36,044 nt of DNA, from contig CAJBNH010000118.1 of assembly GCA_903955385.1 (NCBI GenBank), forward strand, positions 1-36,044. Reading direction: 5' to 3'. Below the pieces are notes generated by a model. That model was given only the letters and a program-made list of their open reading frames with translations, had not been told where the DNA came from and made no database searches. Of this stretch, positions 9,901-17,861 are shown piece after piece (the first letter of the stretch is position 1; every line of letters starts with the position of its first letter). The translations under genes were made by a program, and so were the position numbers. This DNA is from an uncultured Myxococcales bacterium (GTDB lineage: Bacteria; Myxococcota_A; UBA9042).

Positions 9901-12900
9901 CTGTCGAAGCGAGTCTTGCCCTCGACCGTCAGCGAGCCCTGAGCGATGGGAATGCCCGCGCTGTACTTCCACTCGACCGAACCGCCGAACTCCTGGATCT
10001 CGGTGCCTTCGAGCGTGATCGCTGCTGCACCGCCCGGTTGGAGCTCGAGGCCGGTACCGGCGACGGCGTGCGGGGCGATGAGCGTCGCGGTGGCTTCGCC
10101 GCGAATGTCGTCCTTGGTGCCGCCCTGGACGGTAACGGTGCCCTTGACCCAGTCCTGGTACTGCCAAGCCACTTCGCCGTCGAACGTGCCGGGCTCGTTG
10201 GCTGCGACCTGCAGCGTCAGTGATCCGCCCTTCTTGAGCACCAGCTGGCTGCCCGCGACCGGCTTGTCCTTGTCGACCGCTGCGACCGCCTGGCCGCTGA
10301 TCGACTCGAAGCCCGAACCTGCGCCCACCGACACCGTGCCCTTGAGCCAGCGATCCGAACCGTACGCCCACAACACGTCGCCCTGGAACGACGTCGGGTT
10401 GCCCGCCGCGATCTCGACCTGGACGCCGCCGCCCGGCAGCAACACCAGTTCTCCCATCGCCTTTTCGGCCTTCAGCGTGGCCGTGGCCGTCCCCGAAGGT
10501 GCATCGATCTTCGTGCCGTCGGGAACGGCGAGCGAGCCGCCAACCCAACCGTCTGCGCCGTACTGCCACAGCAACGAGCCGCCCACCGAGTCCAGCTCGT
10601 TTGCGACGATCTTCGCGCCGAAGCCCGAACCCGGCAGCAGCACCAGCCCCGTGCCGCCGACGGGCAGGTTCTTGGCCAACTGCGCGGTGCCAGAGCCGGA
10701 GATCTGCTCGAACGTACCGCCACTTTCGACCGTCAGGCTTCCGGTCAGCCAGTCGCCCAGCTTCCACGCCGCCGTGCCGGCAACACTGGTGAACGCGTTG
10801 TTCTGCATGCCCACGGTCAGCAGCGAACCGGAGGCGAGGACCAGGCCGCTGCCGCCGACGGGCAGATCCTGGGTCACGCCGAACGTGGCCGTGCCGCTGA
10901 CGTTGGTCGGGGTGGAGTTCGACTCGCGCGGGATCTCCACGGAACCCATCAGGCCCGTGGCGGTTGCCATCAGGGTGCCCCACACCTGGGTGGGTTCGCT
11001 GCCCTCGACCTTGGCGCCCATCGCTGAGCCCGCGAGCACGGTGATCGGTCCCAGTGTCTTGCCAGCAAGCGTCGTGGCTTGCGCCTCGCCCTGGACTTGG
11101 CCGCCGTTCGGATCGAGCTGGCCGTCGAGCGCGATCGTGCCTGCGAGGAAGTTGTCGTATTGGAACGCGAGCTTGCCACCCAGCGTGACCTTGTTGTTGT
11201 TCTCGATGGCCCCGGCAAGCGACCCACCGGGAAGGATGTCGATCTTGCCGAACGTCGTCTTCTGCTGGACGGTGCCCTGGATGTCGCCGCTGATCGTGCT
11301 GGGGTCCTTGGCGGCCGTGATGTTCATCGTGCCGCCGACGAACGGTTGGTCGCCTCGGGTCACGGTGTAGTTCACGCTGCCGTTGATGGCGCTGACGGTG
11401 GGACCGTCAAGGGTCGCGCCAACGTTGCCGCCCTTCTGGATGCGAAGCGATGGCGGCAAGAAGCGCTCGGACACGAGTCCGCCCTGAACGGTGCCGCGGA
11501 AGGTGCCAACCTCGGTGTTCTGCAGGTTCGCCGTGCCGCGGATGTGCCAGCTCTTTCCGTCTGTCGACGCTTCGCCGAACTCGGCATTCGCTTCGCCGTT
11601 CAGCGCCTTGACGCCGTCGCTGGCCACCTGATGCGTCAGGCTGCCGCCCGCCAGGAGCTTGACCTGCGTCGCGCCGGAGCCCAGCGTCTTGCCGGGAGCC
11701 GTGACTGCAGACTTTGCGGGACCTTGCACCTTACTGCGCGTGCCGTCGGTGACCTCGACCTTGCCCTTGAGCCAGTCTTCGTAGCGGAACGGGACCGAAC
11801 CGGAGAAGGACGTGAGCGAGCCGCCGTCGAGCTTTGCCGTGAAGCCACCGCCCTCGACCAGGAAGAGCTGACCGGGAATGACCGGAAGTTCCTTGATGAT
11901 CTTCGCGTCGCCCGAACCGGTGAGCTTGGCCGGCTCGGCCGGCGCGGCCTCGACCTTGCCCTGCAGCCAGTCCTCGTACTGCCACTTGACCTGTCCGCCC
12001 AAGGTGCGGACGGTGTTCTGTTCGATCAGACCGGAGACGTCCGAGCCGGGCAGGAGCTTGAGGCCGACACCTGCGGGCAATTCCTTGGCGATCTTGCCAG
12101 TGTAGTCGCCGCCGACTGCAGCCGTGGTGCTTGCCGCATTCAGCGTGAGGTCGCCCTTGAGCCATCCTGCGACCGGGTCGGACGAGGTGAACGCCGCGGT
12201 GCCGCCCAGGTTGGCGATGTTCGCATTCGCCATCGGCATCGACAGTGCGCCGCCCGCCTCGAGCGTGAACTTCGAGCCGATCGGCTTCGGCGTCAGAACC
12301 GAGGCGGTGACGGCGCCCGCGAGCGAGCGGAGGCCACCGGCGCCCGACTTGCCGTCGACGGTGCCGCCGAGCCACTGTGCACCAGAGTCGCCATACTTGA
12401 ACGGAATCGTGCCGCTGACGCCTTCGGGGAAGTTCGCAACGACGTCGACGGTCACCGTTCCGCCCGCGGTGAGCGTGGTCGGCGTGCCGTCGACGGGCTT
12501 CTCTTTGGCCAGAGCGCCCGTGAGCTTGCCGTTGAAGGTCGTCGCAGTGGTGTTCGCGCCGATGGCCAGCGTGCCCTCCAGCCAGTCGTCCACCGCCGCA
12601 GCCACGCTGCCGGTGAAGGCGACGGGCGTCGACGCGGCGAACTCGACGCCCACGCCGGACGAAGGCTTCAGGACGAAGCTGGGCGAGGTGGCGACCTGCT
12701 TCTCCTTCACGTCGGCAGTGGTCTTGGACTTGATGGAGTTGATCAGGTTGTCCTGGTCGAGCGTCATCTTGCCGCTGAGCCAGTCGCTGTACTTCCAGTT
12801 GACCTGCGACCCCGCCTTGAACGAGGCGATGTCCTTGTTCGCCTCCAGGTCGACGTTGACTTTTCCGCCGCGCAACACCTTGAAATCGCCGACCATCTCG

Positions 12901-15900
12901 GTCGGCGTTCGGGTCAGCGACGCCTCGGCCGCGCCGATCACGCCAACCTTGACGCTGGAGCCGCCACCGGGAAGTGCCTGCGCAGTGCCCTTGAGCCAGT
13001 CCTTGTAGAGGAACTTGATGCTGCCATCGAAGTTGCTGAACTCGGAGTCGACGAACTTGACGTTCATCGTACTACCGGGCTGGACCTCGACGTTGCCCAT
13101 CGGCTGCTTGCCGATGACCTTGCCCGCCGACTCGCCCGCCAAGGTCGAGAAGTCGAGCATGTCGCCCGCAACCGCGACCTGCCCCTGCAGGAACTTGTCG
13201 TAGATGAAGTCGAGCGTGCCGCTGTAGCGCTTGGGTTGGGAGTTCACCAACTCGACGCGCAGGGCGCCGGCAGCACCGGGCTGAACTTCGACCTTCGTGT
13301 TGTTGGGCAGGGTCTTGGCGGCGATGACCTGCGCGTCCAGGGTGCCGTCGATCGACTCGATGGACTGCTTCGGAGCGGCGATCACTGCCTTGCCCGCCAG
13401 CCAGCTGCTGTACTGCCAGTTCAGCGAACCCTTCACGCCGATGAAGCTTCCGTCGCGCAACACGCCCGTCAGCGATGACCCCTTCTTGCCCATCAGCTCG
13501 GTGCCGGACAGCACGCCGATCGGCAGGTCGCCGTTCAGGTCGGCCTTGCCCTCACCGGAGATGGCCTGGAAGTCCTTCAACGGTTCGGCAACCGTGACTT
13601 CGCCTGCGAACTTCTCGTATTCCCAACCGAATGCGCCCTTGAAGCTGTCGAAGGTGCTGTTCTTGAAGTCCAGATCGAAGGTCTTGCCCTCGTCCGCGGT
13701 CAGCGTCAACGCGCCCGACAGCGGCTGCGGCCCGGTCAGATGCGCGGTGGCCGTGCCCGTGATGGCCGTGAACTCCTTCTTGGCGTCGAAGGACATCTGC
13801 CCCTCGACGTTGTCGCGCCAGCCCATCTTCATCTGACCCTGCGCCTCGTCGACCTTGTTGGCCTGGAGGCTGAGGTCGATGGCGCCGGACTTGACCTGAA
13901 TGTCCCCCCACGACAACCCTTCGTTCAACTTGGCCTTTCCAGACCCCGAGAACTCTCGAACGTTCGGACTCTCCGTCAACTCGAGCGCGCCCTTCGCGAC
14001 GTCGCGGTACACGAGGTCGACCGAGCCTGAGACGACCTCCACCTGCGGGCCACGCACTTTCAGCGTGATGGAGCCCTGCGACAGCGTCACGCCGTCGAAA
14101 GCCTGCGGGCTGACCAGCGCGGTGGTGGCGGTGGCATTGATGGTGTTCGCGTTCGTGCCTTCTTCCAGCACGGCCGAGCCCGTCAGGAACGAGCCGAGCT
14201 TGAAGTCGACGTTGCCGGCGGTGGACGTGAGCTCGCCCGCCTTCACTTCGATCGTCAGGCTGCCGTCGGAAACCGTGACCTCGTTCTGGATGATCGGCGC
14301 AACCAGCTTGCCGCCCAACGTGAAATCGACCTTCTCGGAGGTCAGGTCGATGCCGCCCGTCCAGTTCCCCTCGAACAGGCTGTCGAACTGCGCCTTGCCG
14401 TCGCCATCCAGCCGTGTCAGCTGCGAATCCGTGACCTGTCCGGTCAAAGTCGCCGACTGCACGTTGGCCTTGCCGAGCATGGTGGGTTGCTCAGACTTCA
14501 GCGACGCGGCGCCGGTGACCTTCTCGGACTCGCTGTCCCACTTCGCCGCGACCTTGCCCTGGCCGCCCAACGTCTCGACGCTCAGCTGCAGATCGCCGGA
14601 CAGATCGACCTTGGACGAGTCCGACAGCTGCCCGGTCAGCGTTCCGGTCGTCAGCGTGGACTTGGGGGCCAGCGCAATCTCGGCCGCGTTCTGGATCGTA
14701 ACCGCGCCAGACAAGCTCGCGTCCTGCACCTTTGCTGCCAGCGTGCCCTCGGTGAAGCCGCCGACGCCGATGCCCACGCTGCCAGAGCCGGTGACTGCGC
14801 CTTCCGACGAGACGTTGACTTCGACCGAACCGCTCTTGAGCCACTGCGTCAGCTTGTCGCCGCGCAGGTCAGAGAAGCGAAGCGTTCCCTTTCCGGTCAC
14901 GCCTGTCGCCGCGACGGTGGCGGTGACGTTGGCGTCGATCAGCGACCCCACCTTCAGCGGGGTGTTGTCGAACGTCGAGGTCATGTCGCCGTTCTCTTCG
15001 ATCTTGATCTTGGCCATCGGACGGTTCATGACCGTGCCGACCGAGAGCGCGCCGTCGACGAAGCCACCCTTGAACTGCCCGGAAGTGCTGTCGAACTTCA
15101 ACATCGCGGCCGACTTGATGGTCAGGCCGGGAATGCCCATCGAGGGCAACGACACGCGCTTGGACGTCGTTCCCGCCTGCAGCTGCGGCAGGTTGGCCGT
15201 GACCTTCTTGCCGCCGAGCGACAGCTCGACCCGCTCCGGCATCTTCGGCCCGTCTGCCGCCGCCGTGCCATCGTTGCGGTAGATCGCCCGCCGTGCCTGC
15301 TCGTTGCGAAGACCGAGCACCTTCGCTCCGTCCAGCACCTTCTCCGCCGCCTGCCGTGCCGCCTGCTCCGCCTCGTCCGTTGCCGACGAAACGCCCGTCG
15401 CGCCTCGGGTCGCCGCCTGCTCACCGCCCATCTGGACGACGTGCGCCAGCTCCTCCGCCATCACCTGTTCGCGGTCTGGATCGGCCAGCTCGTCGGCCTT
15501 GCCCATCACGATGTCGGCGCCCTGAGCAAACGCGGTGGCACCGTGAAGATCCGCCAGTTCCTTGGCTTTCTCACCCGTGTGGACGCGGACGTCGGACATG
15601 TCGCGACCGAGCGACTGCTCCGCCTTCTGCCGCATTTGTCCTGGAACTGCAGCGCCCTCACCCAGCACCTTGCGAACGTCGGCGGTCGGGTCCGAAGTCA
15701 CCCGCTGCAGGTGCTCCATGCCCTGCTCTGCCAGTCGGTCCGCTTGAGCGGCGCCTTGTACCTGATCGACGGCCCGGCGACCGCCGTTCAGAACCTCTTG
15801 CGCCTGCTGGGGCAGCTGCGACTGCGCGGCCGCCGCGGCACCCTCGGGCCCGGCAGCCAGCGCCTGTTCGACCTGTTTGGCACGACCGGCGGCCTCTGCG

Positions 15901-17642
15901 GCAACCTCGACCTTCGGGTCCAGACCTGCGACTTCGGCAACCTGCGAGATCGCCTGAAGCGCGTCGGGGTCCTGGTCGGCTGCTGCCTGCTGCGCGAGAT
16001 TCTCGGCCTGCTCTGCCGTCTGACCGAAGACCGGGCTGCCCAGCTCACCGGCGGCGACCTGCCCAGCTAGCGGGTCGGTCAGGCTGCCTGCGGGAAGCTG
16101 CAGCGCAGGCGTGGCTTCTGCAGAAGTGGCTGCAGGAACAGCGGCTTGCGGGGCGGGGGCCAAAGCGGCCGCGGCCGGAACCGCGTCAATCGCTTGCGGA
16201 CCGGCATCCAGCGCCTCGGGTGCGGCGGCCGGAGCAGCGGCCACAGGCGCCGCCGCAGCGACGGCAAGGTCGGGACCCGCCACTGCCGGAACTTCCGTCA
16301 CCGCGACAGGGGCTTCTGCTTGAGCCGGCGCAACAACGACCGGAGCCGCACCGCCTGAGACGGTCGGGGTTGCCGCCGGAGCGACGGCGGGCGCGCCACC
16401 GGCCACTCCCGTCGCAGGTGCTGCAGCTGACGGCGGCGCTTCCACCGCGGCCTTGGCTCCCTCGACCACGGGCGCCGGAGCCTGCGGGGCGGTCGCCGCG
16501 GGTGCTTGAATCTGCGCCTGACCCGGCTCTGCGGGCGTCAGCGTCGGGGCGGCGGCAGGCGTCTGTGCCGCTGCCGATGCGACCTGCGGTGCCGGAGCGG
16601 TCAGCGCTGGGGCAGCGGACGGGCCGGCCTCAGCCTTGGGGGCCTCTGCGACGGGTGCGGCGGCGGTGGGGGCAACCGACGCTTCGGGAACGGCGACGGC
16701 CGAGGCGGCCTTCTCTCCGACCGGCTTGGCCTGAACTTCGGCGATGGTGGCGGCCGCGACAGCAGCCGGTGCAACGGCCTTGGGCGTCGCAATCTGCGCA
16801 TCGGTCACCGCGGCGGGAGCCGCCTGAGGCACCGACTCGACGGCGGCGGCAACGGCGGGGGGAGCGATGTCGGGAGACTTCTGCGGCTCGGCACCAGCCA
16901 TGCCCTCGGCCGACGCATCACCGGTCTGAACGGATTCCGGTGCGCCTGCAGGCACTTGCGCTGGCGCCGGACCGCCCGCAGCAGTGTCTGCTCCGGACTT
17001 GGGCGCTTCGGTATCCAGCTGGGTCGGCTGTGGTGCCGACTTCGCCTCGGGACTCTCGGCAGCCACCTTCACTTGCGGGGGCTCGGCGGCGGGCTCGGCG
17101 GCCACTTCCGTTGGCTCAGCGCCCTTCGGCGGAGCGGTCTGTGCGTTCGACATCGCCGCGGCAACCTCGCCATCTACAGGCGGCGCCTTGGGAACTTCGA
17201 CCGACTTGACGTCGACGGCGTCGCCACCGGGCTGGGTCGTCACCTGCTGCGCGTTCGCACCTAGCGTTGCGGGAGCCTGTTGTTCTGCCTGGGGCGACAT
17301 GCCTTGCGCTTGCGACTTCGCGGCTCCGCTGGCGCCACTGCCCTCGGGCATTTGCGCGGCCAAGGCCTCGGGCTTCTTGAAGGACTCGAGCTCCGGGTCG
17401 CCCGGCGGCAACGCTTGGACGCGCGCCAGTTCTTTCTGCTGCTCAGCCTGCTCGGCCGGATTGTTCTCCGCCTGCTCCACCTGACGACCCAAGTCGCCGG
17501 TGACGCTCGCGCCCGTCGCGCCCAAATCCGGCAGATCGGGGGCCTTGTTCCCCTCGACCTCAGTCTTCGCCACGTCGTGCGGCTTGACCGGCGCCTTCTG
17601 GGCCTTCTGGTCATCGCGATTCAGCTTGGCCTTTTCGAACAT
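3954..17642 (-). CDS. Giant eCIS-core (DUF4157) protein with about 46 tandem beta-type repeats
   Basis: About 4,562 residues from ATG 17642, which has a purine-rich GAGAGAG just upstream. The frame stays open another 61 codons upstream, but that stretch reads as non-coding. The N-terminus is charged (MFEKAKLNRDD) with no signal peptide. Residues about 45-640 are Ala/Pro/Glu/Gln-rich low complexity. Residues about 664-741 match the eCIS-core domain DUF4157, with L-G-R-D-M-S-D-V-R-V-H-T-G near its start. Its usual HExxH is here A-E-E-L-A-H-V-V-Q, so the first metal-binding His is missing. Residues about 741-1200 are beta-rich. Residues about 1202-4290 hold around 46 repeats of roughly 65 residues with the core G-x-x-x-W-x-Y-x-D-W-L-x-G, then S-x-x-S-G-x-A-x-A and L-x-x-G-G. 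A distinct C-terminal domain (about 4290-4562) contains the only two cysteines I see. Known: DUF4157 marks proteins associated with extracellular contractile injection systems. Inferred: non-Sec-exported cargo, scaffold or fibre. No injection-system structural genes are adjacent. Confidence 0.85.
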   Translation of the reverse strand: MFEKAKLNRDDQKAQKAPVKPHDVAKTEVEGNKAPDLPDLGATGASVTGDLGRQVEQAENNPAEQAEQQKELARVQALPPGDPELESFKKPEALAAQMPEGSGASGAAKSQAQGMSPQAEQQAPATLGANAQQVTTQPGGDAVDVKSVEVPKAPPVDGEVAAAMSNAQTAPPKGAEPTEVAAEPAAEPPQVKVAAESPEAKSAPQPTQLDTEAPKSGADTAAGGPAPAQVPAGAPESVQTGDASAEGMAGAEPQKSPDIAPPAVAAAVESVPQAAPAAVTDAQIATPKAVAPAAVAAATIAEVQAKPVGEKAASAVAVPEASVAPTAAAPVAEAPKAEAGPSAAPALTAPAPQVASAAAQTPAAAPTLTPAEPGQAQIQAPAATAPQAPAPVVEGAKAAVEAPPSAAAPATGVAGGAPAVAPAATPTVSGGAAPVVVAPAQAEAPVAVTEVPAVAGPDLAVAAAAPVAAAPAAAPEALDAGPQAIDAVPAAAALAPAPQAAVPAATSAEATPALQLPAGSLTDPLAGQVAAGELGSPVFGQTAEQAENLAQQAAADQDPDALQAISQVAEVAGLDPKVEVAAEAAGRAKQVEQALAAGPEGAAAAAQSQLPQQAQEVLNGGRRAVDQVQGAAQADRLAEQGMEHLQRVTSDPTADVRKVLGEGAAVPGQMRQKAEQSLGRDMSDVRVHTGEKAKELADLHGATAFAQGADIVMGKADELADPDREQVMAEELAHVVQMGGEQAATRGATGVSSATDEAEQAARQAAEKVLDGAKVLGLRNEQARRAIYRNDGTAAADGPKMPERVELSLGGKKVTANLPQLQAGTTSKRVSLPSMGIPGLTIKSAAMLKFDSTSGQFKGGFVDGALSVGTVMNRPMAKIKIEENGDMTSTFDNTPLKVGSLIDANVTATVAATGVTGKGTLRFSDLRGDKLTQWLKSGSVEVNVSSEGAVTGSGSVGIGVGGFTEGTLAAKVQDASLSGAVTIQNAAEIALAPKSTLTTGTLTGQLSDSSKVDLSGDLQLSVETLGGQGKVAAKWDSESEKVTGAASLKSEQPTMLGKANVQSATLTGQVTDSQLTRLDGDGKAQFDSLFEGNWTGGIDLTSEKVDFTLGGKLVAPIIQNEVTVSDGSLTIEVKAGELTSTAGNVDFKLGSFLTGSAVLEEGTNANTINATATTALVSPQAFDGVTLSQGSITLKVRGPQVEVVSGSVDLVYRDVAKGALELTESPNVREFSGSGKAKLNEGLSWGDIQVKSGAIDLSLQANKVDEAQGQMKMGWRDNVEGQMSFDAKKEFTAITGTATAHLTGPQPLSGALTLTADEGKTFDLDFKNSTFDSFKGAFGWEYEKFAGEVTVAEPLKDFQAISGEGKADLNGDLPIGVLSGTELMGKKGSSLTGVLRDGSFIGVKGSLNWQYSSWLAGKAVIAAPKQSIESIDGTLDAQVIAAKTLPNNTKVEVQPGAAGALRVELVNSQPKRYSGTLDFIYDKFLQGQVAVAGDMLDFSTLAGESAGKVIGKQPMGNVEVQPGSTMNVKFVDSEFSNFDGSIKFLYKDWLKGTAQALPGGGSSVKVGVIGAAEASLTRTPTEMVGDFKVLRGGKVNVDLEANKDIASFKAGSQVNWKYSDWLSGKMTLDQDNLINSIKSKTTADVKEKQVATSPSFVLKPSSGVGVEFAASTPVAFTGSVAAAVDDWLEGTLAIGANTTATTFNGKLTGALAKEKPVDGTPTTLTAGGTVTVDVVANFPEGVSGTIPFKYGDSGAQWLGGTVDGKSGAGGLRSLAGAVTASVLTPKPIGSKFTLEAGGALSMPMANANIANLGGTAAFTSSDPVAGWLKGDLTLNAASTTAAVGGDYTGKIAKELPAGVGLKLLPGSDVSGLIEQNTVRTLGGQVKWQYEDWLQGKVEAAPAEPAKLTGSGDAKIIKELPVIPGQLFLVEGGGFTAKLDGGSLTSFSGSVPFRYEDWLKGKVEVTDGTRSKVQGPAKSAVTAPGKTLGSGATQVKLLAGGSLTHQVASDGVKALNGEANAEFGEASTDGKSWHIRGTANLQNTEVGTFRGTVQGGLVSERFLPPSLRIQKGGNVGATLDGPTVSAINGSVNYTVTRGDQPFVGGTMNITAAKDPSTISGDIQGTVQQKTTFGKIDILPGGSLAGAIENNNKVTLGGKLAFQYDNFLAGTIALDGQLDPNGGQVQGEAQATTLAGKTLGPITVLAGSAMGAKVEGSEPTQVWGTLMATATGLMGSVEIPRESNSTPTNVSGTATFGVTQDLPVGGSGLVLASGSLLTVGMQNNAFTSVAGTAAWKLGDWLTGSLTVESGGTFEQISGSGTAQLAKNLPVGGTGLVLLPGSGFGAKIVANELDSVGGSLLWQYGADGWVGGSLAVPDGTKIDAPSGTATATLKAEKAMGELVLLPGGGVQVEIAAGNPTSFQGDVLWAYGSDRWLKGTVSVGAGSGFESISGQAVAAVDKDKPVAGSQLVLKKGGSLTLQVAANEPGTFDGEVAWQYQDWVKGTVTVQGGTKDDIRGEATATLIAPHAVAGTGLELQPGGAAAITLEGTEIQEFGGSVEWKYSAGIPIAQGSLTVEGKTRFDSITGDADAQLLTDLPFGDLTVVAAGSNIQAHIAQSKIETFGGTADFTYGGWLKGNVTVDPKSTVQQISGKATAAIEAPYNLPGTELTLQPGGGGQVTVENSAVKSLDGTLPWTYGADEWLKGTVVLDAGSTPDKLTGSITATLAKNYILDEQVSLLEGGTLTAQFDGSQLQQFSGQVGVGYEDWLQGDLAIQNSNLEQVNGTVKATLILDKALDDKFSLLRGGSAQVEIANNQAKSFTGDVNWRYEQWLEGNLHVDVGDGKQVSGSGTATLKEQKAVGDGKLELQRGGALRGKFNANALEGVGGEVGWKYDEWLEGNVSVPDYSTLDAISGTATAKLSASKDLGNETTLKQGGDLQVDFAASAVTKLGGQVEWRHAGWLGGSVTLNPSAPDHLTGQATASVIQRKEVAPPFAIERGGNMQLEFDTAKSLLDVPFSANLAWDYEGWLAGEVDVQGSTFTNLNGNGRAYLKAEKDIGDLKLRRGGELRAAIAGSKPDSFGGDLNWQFQSWLAGTLSIQDGSKLDNLSGKGTAALLEDKPLAGDLSLKAGGALQAELAANKLTTFGGTAYYKYSDWLDGTLQVDAGSTLESVGGKGNAAFTRDYAVGGSELFVKQGSSAEATLQNSQFQGVSGELGWKFQNWAEGNVSLQTSKLESIDGNAQARVVAEKPVAGELKLLPGGSAEVDIKGNALQQWGGEVRWQYSDLLQGSLSIEGKQNLDALRGKGEARLIRDFPLSGTEVKLLSGSGFEVQVSAAEVEKFSGKARFQYSDWLQGAIELTESTPKSVNGLARAQVIKPFAPGGGQFELRQGGNLEAQFKNNAFDTIEGEAQWEYKDPKAHLDGAITIPKSPVTAISGKATGRLLEDTAPVAKTKLLAGGNLELTVANSKPENMGGRIDWEHDGWIGGWVEIPKGTPVAGPYGGKAGAILKADKPLGDKFTARKGGNVELELAAGASVEDASFQGRLAIDYDSWLRGTLTADAGSNFRALSGSAQVELIGDKEVGSSGLKLLQGGNAEAKFANNELTTFGGVLLVQYEDWLAGSIRVDAGSTVDSISGRATVQLKNEKKIGDFTLVQGGSVTVDVAASKLGTFGGLVNWTYQEWAKGDLVVDGTSTFESVSGHGAAVVTSDKPLPHDIVLKTGSNLRAKVVASAIDSFGGNADIEYQKWIKGGVTLSGDNKIDSLSGQIHLSTMEDKDLGGQVKLKKDSRAQGQMEASKITTISGTVGFEWTEYVGGMITVASGSTLESISGQAQIELLKDKDLGGALMLKKGGNAQAMFDGTGITNVSGQLSIEYDKWLLGSITATGTLDELSGKAVVSVVQEKTFGKIAIRQNSSLEADFTANAVTEYRGNIEVGYEEWLKGTLNFKAQDLNSVSGTASLEVINDHDLVDPISLLKGSYLRANFEASSLKDFGGTVRVGVREWGKGELTVRDGSTAESVSGSGKIELEQPKKLGDFVTITRASLGADFEANQIKSIYGEAEGEVKDFGKGWIRIDRSSTLTSFTGQAGLALEKPKPIGKFAELSGGKIIANFENNALKDFGGRVDITVFGWGKGTVEIESGSTMESIKGTATLTLTERKELAGGKVAITGGSVSATVDGQKLSRVAGRIEAELTGIAKGELSGEIDVEKQEVSGTGKLTQIKAWTAGPVKIEGAELQASVSKNKLMGATGKGTIDAGKFGRGTFDVNYEDVGGQSVFYGTGEVEFQPHDRVKGKLGVTLSRDQKFTGEGSVDIQISKDVHGMAGVALDDQGHVKLRGSVNIPGPFELFKPEPYKKDITLLDLSFVVYTPPTVKVKVGAGLGIECGIKPLTLSNISLGGEVDLMEPAFASMSVTGHLASSAYCDLNAYVEGSVQVSAAVVAVEAGLRAALNLHLEAALSADPTITVDRNGLNFDMPVDAKLTAALNLVLTFFAKVKVGLDVGIFSVMATVWSYDKSPDPLKLAEMSVGAKGRVQAGAGGFTGTMNPEYQAPDLSLSSLKRALHLD
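4770..14035 (-). repeat. About 46 tandem ~197-base coding repeats within the giant gene
   Basis: Reading the translated minus strand, I count about 46 occurrences of a G/S-x-(V/L)-x-(W/F)-x-Y-x-(D/E)-W-L-x-G motif, spaced about 65 residues (about 197 bases) apart. Units are diverged: central copies are the most regular (W-x-Y-x-D-W-L-x-G), while the first two and last five lose the Trp/Leu core. Each unit looks like a series of short beta-strands broken by Gly/Ser turns and a charged loop (D/E-K-x-L-G or similar). Identity seems concentrated at the protein level, so the array is old rather than freshly amplified. Confidence 0.85.
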
Positions 17643-17861
17643 GGCTCTCTCGCTTTGGCGCCCACTGGCCGCAAAACTCCAATCGTGGTTGTAGGGGTCG
17701 CGCGCGTATCCATGCAAGCTTGGTCCGCGGGGGCGAACCGATGCATGGGGCGGGTAGACCACACGCGGAACACGCAGCGGAGACTTGCGCGACGAGCCGT
17801 GCCACGGCGGGCGATGCAGCGGCAACCCGCTGTGTTGGCTGTATTTTGTATGGAGACATCG

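Noticed and set aside
5751-10223. Long plus-strand open frames (for example 5751-8081 and 8778-10223) opposite the giant gene
   Set aside because: Arg/Leu/Asp-rich repetitive translations that merely mirror the antisense of the tandem repeats; no independent starts or motifs.
15793-17209. Possible coding regions in other frames over the Ala/Pro-rich tract of the giant gene
   Set aside because: Pro/Arg-rich and Gly/Arg-rich low-complexity translations come from frame-shifted GC-rich repeats; only the minus frame continues into a real domain.
3954-17642. The giant gene as an autotransporter or filamentous haemagglutinin
   Set aside because: It has no signal peptide, no N-terminal TPS secretion domain and no C-terminal barrel; the eCIS-core domain is the only recognisable module.
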